Assembly: GCA_011524845.1 (NCBI GenBank)
Contig: WTJL01000216.1
Location: 1-6,048 of the forward strand
Direction of reading: 5' to 3'
Length of the DNA: 6,048 nucleotides
Origin: Flavobacteriales bacterium
GTDB taxonomy: Bacteria > Bacteroidota > Bacteroidia > Flavobacteriales_D > Sanyastnellaceae
Positions 1 through 5,641 of this stretch are shown piece after piece. The position numbers and the translations under genes were made by a program. How positions within the stretch are numbered: position 1 is the first letter of the stretch; the number at the start of each line of letters is the position of its first letter. Under the pieces are notes generated by a model. The model had not been told where the DNA came from, searched no databases, and saw only the letters and a program-made list of their open reading frames with translations.

Positions 1-1080
1 ACGTGCAACCGCGTGGAATTCATCGTGAGCGACGACACGTACTTCTGCATGGGTCGCACGTCCCAGTTGCTGGCCCACTTCAACCTCGAGGAGGCCGTTC
101 AAGGCCGAATCTTGGCCGCCCTGCAGACGTACCGTGGCGAAGAAGCCATGCGGCATTTGATGCGCGTGGCGTCCAGCCTCGAATCCATGGTCCTTGGCGA
201 ACGTGAAATCCTGACGCAGGTGCGGCAGGCCTTCGACCTTGCCATGGCCCACCGCCTTGCCGGGGACCGCCTTCGCGTGGCAGGCCGGTCGGTCGTGGAG
301 ACGGCCAAAAAGGTCTTCACCCAAACAGACGTGGCCACCCAAGCCGTGTCGGTGAACTCCCTCGGTTGGCAGGCCTTCAAAGCTTGGAACCTGCCCCTCG
401 ACGCGCCCATCCTGCTCATCGGAGCGGGCGCCACCAACACCTCCGTGGGCCGCTTCCTGGTGAAAGCCGGCTACCACAACCTGCAAGTCGTCAACCGGAC
501 GTTGGAACGGGCCAAGGCCTTGGGAGACGTGTTGGGTACGACCCAAGTTGGCACCCTGGATGCGCTCGACGAGGCCCTCTCCACGGGGCCACGTGCCATT
601 GTGATCTGCACGGGAAGCGACCAGGCCCTGCTCGGCGACCGTCACGCTCAGTTGTTGCCAGTGGGGAAAGTGTGCGTGTTGGATTTGGGCGTGCCCTCCG
701 ACCTCGACGCCGGATTCCGAGAACGACCCCACACCACGGTCGTGGACATGACTGCGCTCAAAGGCCTCGCCGACCAAAACCTCGCCATCCGTGCCACCGA
801 AGTGGGCAAATGTGAATTCCTCCTTGAAGCTGGGTTGTCCGAATACCTCGAGCGCCTCCAGGCGCGTGAGGTGGAGCTCTCGCTGATCGAGTTGCCCGAA
901 TTGATCAAGGCGATTCGAGAAACGGCCATGGGCGACATCTTCGCCGACGAACTGGAGGGCCTGGATGCAGAGGCCCGGCAGGTGGTCGAACGCATCGTCG
1001 CCTACCTCGAGAAGAAGTACGTCGGCTTGCCCATGAAGTTGGCCAAAGAAGCGGTGCTCGAACAGCTTCGCAAGTCCTGA
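1..1080 (+). CDS. hemA: Glutamyl-tRNA reductase (5'-truncated by window edge)
   Basis: NADPH-dependent reductase that converts glutamyl-tRNA(Glu) to glutamate-1-semialdehyde, the first committed step of C5-pathway tetrapyrrole synthesis in the cytoplasm. The reading frame is open from base 1 and begins T-C-N-R-V-E. This is the family's catalytic motif, with the nucleophilic Cys at 4-6, so only about 45-50 N-terminal residues are missing; the GTG at 13 is not the start. Downstream are the GEEAMRHL segment with its conserved His (154-156), the LESMVLGEREI motif, an NADPH-binding Rossmann loop GAGATNTSVG followed by VVNRTLERA, then DLGVPSDLD, and a long helical C-terminal dimerisation region. 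The 359 visible residues plus the missing part match the usual length of about 420. The helix motif reads SSLES where many relatives have SGLDS, a mild variation. The hemCD gene follows after 33 nt on the same strand. The family call is secure. Confidence 0.96.
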   Translation, partial: TCNRVEFIVSDDTYFCMGRTSQLLAHFNLEEAVQGRILAALQTYRGEEAMRHLMRVASSLESMVLGEREILTQVRQAFDLAMAHRLAGDRLRVAGRSVVETAKKVFTQTDVATQAVSVNSLGWQAFKAWNLPLDAPILLIGAGATNTSVGRFLVKAGYHNLQVVNRTLERAKALGDVLGTTQVGTLDALDEALSTGPRAIVICTGSDQALLGDRHAQLLPVGKVCVLDLGVPSDLDAGFRERPHTTVVDMTALKGLADQNLAIRATEVGKCEFLLEAGLSEYLERLQAREVELSLIELPELIKAIRETAMGDIFADELEGLDAEARQVVERIVAYLEKKYVGLPMKLAKEAVLEQLRKS

Positions 1081-1101
1081 CCTCGCTCGCCCCGGCGCGC
1101 G

Positions 1102-1109
1102 TACCTTTC
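1102..1109 (+). promoter_or_regulatory. Possible -7 promoter box before hemCD
   Basis: TACCTTTC matches seven of eight positions when compared with the Bacteroidota -7 consensus TAnnTTTG; the final G is C. It ends 4 nt before the hemCD ATG, the same spacing as the better box before the lipoprotein gene. No TTG lies at the expected -33 distance; the nearest is CTG at 1077-1079, with a 22-nt spacer. hemCD may therefore be transcribed from here, by read-through from hemA, or both. The rest of the 33-nt gap shows no Shine-Dalgarno sequence and no terminator. Confidence 0.35.
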
Positions 1110-1113
1110 TCCC

Positions 1114-2658
1114 ATGTCTTCCACCGCTCCCCACATTCGCATCGGCACCCGCGGCAGCGACCTCGCGTTGTGGCAGGCCCACCACGTGCGTGACTTGTTG
1201 CAGGCCCGCGGCGCCACCGTGGAGATTGTGGTTCTGAAGACGCGCGGAGACCAGATCCAAAACGTCAGCTTCGACAAGATGGAAGGCAAGGGGTTCTTCA
1301 CCAAAGAAATCGAACAGGCCCTCCTCGACGGCGACGTCGACCTCGCGGTGCACAGCCACAAGGACCTCGAAACGACCCCGCCATCCGGGCTCGTGGTCGC
1401 CGCCGTGCCCCCCCGCGGGCCAGTTGAAGACGTGGTGTTGGTTCGTCCCGAAGCCGTCGACCTCACCACGCCCTTTCACGTCCGGCGTGGCGGCGTGGTG
1501 GGCACTTCATCCATGCGGCGGAAGAACCAACTCGAGCTGGGGCAACCCGACCTCCGCATCGAAGCGTTGCGCGGCAACGTGCCCACCCGCATCCAAAAAC
1601 TGCGAGACGGACAGTACGACGCCATCATGCTCGCCCATGCAGGCGTGCACCGACTGGAACTCGACCTCACCGACCTGCACGTTCACGTGCTCGACCCCTT
1701 GAACTTCGTGCCCGCACCGGCCCAAGGCGCCCTCGCCTTGCAGATGCGCGAAGGGGACCCCCTCCTTCCATTTGTGGAAGCCCTCACGGACCCGGACACC
1801 GTGCACGCCATCGGATTGGAACGGAGCATCCTCCGTGAGTTGGAAGGCGGGTGTCAATTGCCGTTTGGCGCCTACGTGCCGGGCGGAACCCGCAACGTCT
1901 ACACCTACCTCGGCGAAGCCCGTGGTCCATTGAGACATGCCTGGTTGGACGTGTCGGTTTCCGACGCGACAGAGGGTCCTTTCCTGAACGACCTGACCTC
2001 CCCGGCCCCGTGGCCCTCGGCCTTCATCACGCAAGACTTGGCGCCTGACGCGCCGCTCCGTGCGCTGTTTGCCACCCGCGGCGCAGACCTTCAAGGGGCC
2101 TCGTGCATTGAGGTGCGTCCCTCGGGCGAGGCCGTGCCTGGCACCCCGGCGGAGGGCGATTGGTTGTTTTTGGGCTCTCCCAAATGCGCGGCCCTCTTCG
2201 CCAGCACACACGACGTGTCCCGCTTCTGCATCGCCACCATGGGCGAAGGCACGCGCCAAGCCTTGCCTTCCAGCACCCACATTGCCTGGACCGGCAACGG
2301 CAACCCCGAAGAGGTGTTCAAGGCCTTGGCCCAAGAGGTCGGGGACGCGACGGTTTGGATTCCTCACGCCAACCGCACCATGCGCCGTTGGGAAGGCCAC
2401 CTTTCCCACGCAAGGCCTTGGCACTTTTACGACGTGGAGGCCCGGGAAGTGGCGTTGCCCGACCACGACGTGGCCTTGGTGCTGAGCCCCTCCAATGCGG
2501 AAGGCTACAAGGCCAGTGGAGGCACCGCGCCTGTGATCGCCATTGGCGACACCACAGCCGAGCACGTCACGCGCATCGGGCTGACATTGGCCGGCACAGC
2601 AGCATCGCCTCAGGCTTGGGGATGGAGCGCCGCGCTCGACGGGCTCAGCGCCACTTGA
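1114..2658 (+). CDS. hemCD: Fused porphobilinogen deaminase / uroporphyrinogen-III synthase
   Basis: One 514-residue protein that should catalyse two successive steps. HemC polymerises four porphobilinogens to hydroxymethylbilane; HemD closes and inverts the ring to uroporphyrinogen III. The HemC part (about 8-285) has IGTRGSDLALWQA at the start, KGFFTKEIEQALL, HSHKD with catalytic Asp84 next to Lys83, GTSSMRRKNQL (Arg135/136), LRGNVPTRIQKL, PAPAQGALALQMR, and LEGGCQLPFGAY with Cys247, the dipyrromethane cofactor attachment residue. The HemD part (about 302-500) is recognised from weaker marks: FITQDLAPDAPLRALFATRG at its start, a WLFLGSPKCAALF segment like the usual 'W-FTSPN-V--F', and AIGDTTAEHVTRIGL near the end. 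HemD families are poorly conserved, so this half is less certain. At roughly 200 residues it is somewhat shorter than stand-alone HemD. The ATG at 1114 fits the HemC N-terminus. The 3' end overlaps the convergent thioredoxin-like gene. Confidence 0.93.
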   Translation: MSSTAPHIRIGTRGSDLALWQAHHVRDLLQARGATVEIVVLKTRGDQIQNVSFDKMEGKGFFTKEIEQALLDGDVDLAVHSHKDLETTPPSGLVVAAVPPRGPVEDVVLVRPEAVDLTTPFHVRRGGVVGTSSMRRKNQLELGQPDLRIEALRGNVPTRIQKLRDGQYDAIMLAHAGVHRLELDLTDLHVHVLDPLNFVPAPAQGALALQMREGDPLLPFVEALTDPDTVHAIGLERSILRELEGGCQLPFGAYVPGGTRNVYTYLGEARGPLRHAWLDVSVSDATEGPFLNDLTSPAPWPSAFITQDLAPDAPLRALFATRGADLQGASCIEVRPSGEAVPGTPAEGDWLFLGSPKCAALFASTHDVSRFCIATMGEGTRQALPSSTHIAWTGNGNPEEVFKALAQEVGDATVWIPHANRTMRRWEGHLSHARPWHFYDVEAREVALPDHDVALVLSPSNAEGYKASGGTAPVIAIGDTTAEHVTRIGLTLAGTAASPQAWGWSAALDGLSAT

Positions 2659-3202
2659 TGTTGCAACCGATGGAAGGCGATTGGCCTTCTGCAAGGACAG
2701 GTTTTCCTGCGAGCAACAGGTCCACCACGCGACGCAGGTCCTCGCCTGTCACGGGGAGGTTGTTGCCCGGTCGGGAGCCGTCAAACTGACCCCGATACAC
2801 GCACGTTCGGTTCGCGTCAAACACGCTGAAGTCGGGGGTGCACGCCGCGTCGTACGCGCGGGCGACGTCTTGGGTGGGGTCGTAGAGGTAGGGGAACGTG
2901 AAGGCGTGCGCCTCTGCCAATTCCTTCATGAGGGGAACGTCGTCCTGAGGGTAGTTCACCACGTCGTTGCTGGAGATGGCCACCACATTCACCCCTTTGC
3001 CACGGCACTCCGACGCGAAGGCGACAAAGGCCTCAAGGATGTGGACAACAAACGGGCAATGGTTGCACATGAACACCACGACGGTGGGGCCGCCCGCGAA
3101 GACGTCGTCGGAGGTTACGGTGGTGCCGGTGACCGCGTCAGTCAAGGCGAACGGAGGGGCTTGAAAGCCCAAGGGGATGTCGGTGGTCGGGGTGGCAGCC
3201 AT
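2645..3202 (-). CDS. Thioredoxin-fold redox protein (AhpC/TSA-redoxin type)
   Basis: A 185-residue protein of the thioredoxin/peroxiredoxin-like fold. Visible marks in order are an N-terminal GFQAPPFAL segment typical of redoxins, strand VVVFMCNHCPFV carrying a CxxC pair (Cys46, Cys49), a following helix, VNVVAISSND, then ACTPDF with Cys121 and the probable cis-proline Pro123, and a terminal SIGCNIKW with Cys180. The MCNHCP and GCNIKW signatures belong to a widespread, mostly uncharacterised 'thioredoxin family protein' group of about 180-200 residues. Thiol-disulfide exchange is the likely chemistry; the substrate is unknown. No signal peptide or lipobox is visible, so it is probably cytoplasmic. 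It is the last gene of the lipoprotein-ctaA operon, starting 3 nt after the ctaA stop with no Shine-Dalgarno sequence. Its last codons and stop overlap the end of hemCD on the other strand. Confidence 0.88.
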   Translation of the reverse strand: MAATPTTDIPLGFQAPPFALTDAVTGTTVTSDDVFAGGPTVVVFMCNHCPFVVHILEAFVAFASECRGKGVNVVAISSNDVVNYPQDDVPLMKELAEAHAFTFPYLYDPTQDVARAYDAACTPDFSVFDANRTCVYRGQFDGSRPGNNLPVTGEDLRRVVDLLLAGKPVLAEGQSPSIGCNIKWR

Positions 3203-3205
3203 GGT

Positions 3206-4225
3206 TCAGCGGGAGGTTGTGCGCCAGTACAGGCCCCACGACGTAAGGAACACGCCGAGGCCCAAGAGCAGGTGAATCGGTTGCGCCCATGCCGGGAAGG
3301 CGCCGTAGGCAAACAGCAAGCCCGTGGCCAGTTGTCCCACCAACAGCAACACCACCACGTTGCGGGCACGGAGGACGTGCTTTTGGCCGAAGGGCCCCAT
3401 CCGCCACATCCAAAACGCGTGCGCCGCCAACACCACCCAATAGCCCGAACGGTGAATGAGGTACAGCACATGGCTTTCAGCAAGGGACGCTGCAAGGTCA
3501 GGGCGGTCCAGACCGTGCTTCAGCAACACATCGACGACCTCGCGAACCTCGGTGCCGGTGAGGATTTGGGCCAAGGTCACGGCCAGAGCAAAGGCCAATC
3601 CCCAGCGCGCCGAACGATGCCACCTCACATGAAGTCCTCTGAGGCGTTGGATGATCACGCTGTCGATGCACAGGATGGCGAGGGCGCCCAACATGTGGAG
3701 GGTAATGCTGTGTGGGATGAGGTTGCCGTCGACAACGAGTTTACCGAGCCACGCCACACATCCCAAGGCGAGCACACCAAGAAGGGCGAGGAGCGTGGTG
3801 CGCAAGTCCCTCGACAACGCTGCGGCCATCAAGAGGAGCAGGGCGGGCAAACCAGCCAAAGCGCCCAAGCAGCGGTTGATGAATTCAATCCACGTGTGGG
3901 CAGCGTTGAACGTGGCGTAGTCGTGTTTGAGGTAGGGTTGCCATTGGCCGCGGGCGCGCTCCACGTCAAAGTCGCGCGCCACAAACGCGTCCTGGGCCAC
4001 CCACAAGGTGTCGTTCTTCAACAGCATGCGGCCCTCGTCGTACTCCGCACCCGCCGTCCACGTGACCTGCGACGCCTCCGTGGGAGGCACGAGAAGTCCA
4101 AAGCACTTGGGCCAGTCTGGGCAGCCCATGCCGCTTCCCGTCATGCGCACCACGCTGCCGGCCAAGACCACGAGGAAGGCCAGCCAAAACGACGCCCGCG
4201 CCAGCGAAAGCAGCCCTCGGCTCAT
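3206..4225 (-). CDS. ctaA: Heme A synthase, COX15/CtaA family
   Basis: Integral membrane enzyme that oxidises the C8 methyl of heme O to the formyl group of heme A, the cofactor of aa3-type cytochrome oxidases. The 339-residue sequence shows about eight hydrophobic segments (near 10-28, 121-137, 143-164, 172-192, 205-223, 250-270, 287-308, 314-333). The first is followed by the family motif GSVVRMTGSGMGCPDWPKCFG. Cys35 and Cys41 in that motif correspond to the extracytoplasmic Cys pair of Bacillus CtaA. Conserved Glu114 sits in HTWIEFINR. Candidate heme-ligand histidines are His177 (TLHMLGA), His258 (IHRSGYW) and His318 (PIHLLLG). The usual E-x-x-H-R histidine is Asn117 here, with His110 nearby. 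The loop between residues 42 and 110 is much longer than in Bacillus CtaA. The start overlaps the stop of the upstream lipoprotein gene as ATGA, implying translational coupling. Confidence 0.93.
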   Translation of the reverse strand: MSRGLLSLARASFWLAFLVVLAGSVVRMTGSGMGCPDWPKCFGLLVPPTEASQVTWTAGAEYDEGRMLLKNDTLWVAQDAFVARDFDVERARGQWQPYLKHDYATFNAAHTWIEFINRCLGALAGLPALLLLMAAALSRDLRTTLLALLGVLALGCVAWLGKLVVDGNLIPHSITLHMLGALAILCIDSVIIQRLRGLHVRWHRSARWGLAFALAVTLAQILTGTEVREVVDVLLKHGLDRPDLAASLAESHVLYLIHRSGYWVVLAAHAFWMWRMGPFGQKHVLRARNVVVLLLVGQLATGLLFAYGAFPAWAQPIHLLLGLGVFLTSWGLYWRTTSR

Positions 4226-4614
4226 GGGTGCAGTTCTGCTGCACCGTGGTGCGTGACCGCCATGCGATGCACGGGGTACATGCCGTCACCAATGGCCGTC
4301 ACTTTGGCCACGAGTGCCTCCGCATCCACCACGTCGGCATCGTACTCGACAATGGCCACGTTCAAGTCCCGGTCCTTCTCAAAGTCAATGGTGGCAGAGG
4401 CCACACCTGGCACCTCCAAAAGTTCTTTGCGCACCTTGGCCACACAACCCACTTCGCACATCATGCCCTGCACCGACATTTCTGCCACGGTCTTGTCCAC
4501 CGTGCCTTCCACGCGGAATTCTTGGTAGACCGTCTCCACGGCAGGGGGCTTGGTGCCGCCACACGACGAGAATGCACATGCCACGATCAAGGTGAGGAGA
4601 GAGGGGATTCGCAT
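4222..4614 (-). CDS. Lipoprotein with HMA-type metal-binding domain
   Basis: A 130-residue probable exported lipoprotein. It starts with Met-Arg, then a hydrophobic stretch (LLTLIVACAF) and a lipobox FSSC with the lipidated Cys at 18, so it should be anchored on the periplasmic side of a membrane. Residues about 44-108 resemble a heavy-metal-associated (MerP/Atx1-like) ferredoxin fold. The metal loop is GMMCEVGC (Cys53, Cys57), then VAKVRKELLEVPGV, then a strand with VAIVEYDADVV. The Cys spacing is C-x3-C instead of the classic C-x2-C. A short tail contains HH and a terminal His. By analogy it may bind Cu(I) or another soft metal; this is not proven. It is the first gene of an operon with ctaA, which fits copper handling during oxidase assembly. 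An in-frame TGA lies two codons upstream, so the ATG at 4614 is the only good start. Confidence 0.85.
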   Translation of the reverse strand: MRIPSLLTLIVACAFSSCGGTKPPAVETVYQEFRVEGTVDKTVAEMSVQGMMCEVGCVAKVRKELLEVPGVASATIDFEKDRDLNVAIVEYDADVVDAEALVAKVTAIGDGMYPVHRMAVTHHGAAELHP

Positions 4615-4618
4615 GATT

Positions 4619-4626
4619 CAAAGATA
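4619..4626 (-). promoter_or_regulatory. -7 promoter box of the lipoprotein-ctaA operon
   Basis: Read on the minus strand the sequence is TATCTTTG, a full match to the Bacteroidota -7 consensus TAnnTTTG and identical to the box before rplU. It ends 4 nt before the start codon at 4614, so transcription should begin at or within a base or two of the ATG. The -33 element is weak: ATG at 4647-4649 (minus strand), 20 nt upstream, in place of TTG. Confidence 0.65.
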
Positions 4627-4660
4627 GAAGTAGACCCCCTGTGACGCATGCGCCTTGTGC

Positions 4661-4668
4661 TAATTTTG
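4661..4668 (+). promoter_or_regulatory. -7 promoter box of the EamA transporter gene
   Basis: TAATTTTG is a full match to TAnnTTTG. It ends 7 nt before the ATG at 4676. The -33 match is weak: CTG at 4639-4641, spacer 19 nt, in place of TTG. The predicted transcript start lies only a few bases before the first ATG, so the message would be leaderless or nearly so if that ATG is used. The alternative ATG at 4697 would give a leader of about 25 nt. This is the only AT-rich run in the 61-nt divergent gap. Confidence 0.6.
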
Positions 4669-4675
4669 CATCCTC

Positions 4676-5578
4676 ATGCGGACCTCCAACGCAGCCATGG
4701 GGCTGGCCCTTCTCATTCTTGGTTTCATCTGGGGCAGCTCATTCATCCTGATGAAGATTGCGCTGTTCGCCTCGGACGGCACCCCACTGTTCCCAGCGTT
4801 GGACGTGGCCATGGGCCGAATCGCCATCGCCGGACTTGCCTTGGCCCCCATCGCCTACCGGCACAGGCATCACCTCTCTCGTGCCACTTGGCCCTGGTTG
4901 GTGATGGTGGGGGGCATTGGCAACCTCGTGCCCGCCTACCTCTTCACCACAGCCCAAACCCTCATCCCCTCCTCCGTGGCTGGCATGCTCAATGCCCTGA
5001 CGCCCATGTTCACCTTCCTCGTGGGGGTGGCGCTGTTTGGCACGCGCGTCAAGGGCCTTCAAGTGGCAGGCCTGATCGTGGGACTCCTCGGGGCTGCGGT
5101 GCTCGCATTTCAACCCGGCATGGGCGCCGAGATGGACGGCAGCATGGTCTACGGTGCGGGAAGGGTCGTGTTGGCCACGGCATGCTACGGGTTGAGCGTC
5201 AACGTCATCCGCAACAAACTCGGGCACGTCCCTCCTGCCGCGGTCGCGTCCCTCTCTTTGGGATTGATGAGCATGCCCGCCTTGGCTGTGGCCTTGACCG
5301 GGCAGAGCATGGGCCTTGTGGGAAGCCATCCAGACGGCCTGAAGGGACTGGCCGCGATGGTCGTGTTGGCCGTGGTGGGCACCGGCATCGCCCTCATTGC
5401 CTTCAACCGCATCATCCAACGCACCAACGCCTTGTTCGCCAGCACCGTGACCTACATCATTCCCGTGTTTGCGACCATGTGGGGGTGGCTGGACAACGAG
5501 CCATTGACCCTTTTGCACCTCGTCGGAGGGGTGGTCGTGTTGAGCGGGGTGTGGTTGGTGAGCCGAGGGGGCAAATAG
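4676..5578 (+). CDS. EamA-family (DMT superfamily) transporter
   Basis: A 300-residue inner-membrane protein with two EamA repeats (about 8-145 and 158-297) and ten hydrophobic segments (near 8-28, 40-60, 72-92, 98-121, 127-145, 159-179, 187-208, 223-245, 252-270, 279-296). Family marks are FIWGSSFILMK in the first segment, the PAYLFTTAQTLIPSS stretch leading into segment 4 with LTPMFT, and in the second repeat GTGIALIAFNRIIQRTNA followed by TYIIPVFATMWGWLDNEPLT. Length and topology are typical of drug/metabolite exporters. The substrate cannot be read from sequence; relatives export amino acids, nucleosides or other small metabolites. The start at 4676 is taken as the first in-frame ATG; Met8 (ATG at 4697) is a reasonable alternative because it lies directly before the first membrane segment. 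The gene is divergent from the lipoprotein operon and ends just before the rplU promoter. Confidence 0.92.
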   Translation: MRTSNAAMGLALLILGFIWGSSFILMKIALFASDGTPLFPALDVAMGRIAIAGLALAPIAYRHRHHLSRATWPWLVMVGGIGNLVPAYLFTTAQTLIPSSVAGMLNALTPMFTFLVGVALFGTRVKGLQVAGLIVGLLGAAVLAFQPGMGAEMDGSMVYGAGRVVLATACYGLSVNVIRNKLGHVPPAAVASLSLGLMSMPALAVALTGQSMGLVGSHPDGLKGLAAMVVLAVVGTGIALIAFNRIIQRTNALFASTVTYIIPVFATMWGWLDNEPLTLLHLVGGVVVLSGVWLVSRGGK

Positions 5579-5580
5579 GT

Positions 5581-5611
5581 TTGGCCTTTTCGGACTTTCC
5601 CACTATCTTTG
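5581..5611 (+). promoter_or_regulatory. rplU promoter (Bacteroidota-type -33/-7)
   Basis: TTG at 5581-5583 (TTTG if 5580 is included) is followed after 20 nt by TATCTTTG at 5604-5611. Both elements and the spacing match the Bacteroidota vegetative promoter (TTTG, about 19-21 nt, TAnnTTTG). Transcription should start near 5615-5618, giving a leader of about 25 nt before the rplU ATG. The -33 element begins 3 nt after the EamA stop codon. The leader is A-rich just before the ATG (AAAAAATCAAA) and has no Shine-Dalgarno sequence, as expected for ribosomal protein genes of this phylum. Confidence 0.8.
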
Positions 5612-5629
5612 CCGCCCCTTTGTGGGAAA
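5596..5629. repeat. 8-bp inverted repeat around the rplU -7 box
   Basis: TTTCCCAC (5596-5603) and GTGGGAAA (5622-5629) are perfect inverted copies separated by 18 nt. The left arm ends at the base just before the -7 box TATCTTTG, and the right arm lies in the expected 5' leader. It is not a terminator: on the plus strand the right arm is followed by A residues, and on the minus strand no T tract follows. It could be an operator for a dimeric regulator, or a hairpin in transcripts reading through from the EamA gene. Chance occurrence is possible. Confidence 0.45.
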
Positions 5630-5641
5630 AAATCAAACCTC

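Noticed and set aside
13..15. GTG at 13 as the start of hemA
   Set aside because: The frame is open upstream to base 1 and includes the catalytic T-C-N-R motif, so the true start lies before the window.
2625..2637. Small hairpin GAGCG-3 nt-CGCTC near the end of hemCD
   Set aside because: A 5-bp GC-rich stem without a T tract inside coding sequence is expected by chance at this GC content.
2673..2689. Hairpin GAAGGC-5 nt-GCCTTC just after the hemCD stop, as a possible terminator
   Set aside because: The stem is only 6 bp, no T tract follows on either strand, and it lies within coding sequence of the convergent gene.
1507..2694. A 395-codon open frame on the minus strand opposite hemCD
   Set aside because: Antisense shadow of a well-supported HemCD gene. 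It has low-complexity composition and no domain features, and would overlap the thioredoxin-like gene.
2681..4528. A 615-codon open frame on the plus strand opposite the ctaA operon
   Set aside because: Over the redox gene and ctaA it uses exactly the same triplets as the real minus-strand genes. Stops there would need TTA, CTA or TCA codons in the sense genes, which a GC-rich genome avoids. The translation is His/Gln/Arg-rich with no recognisable domain.
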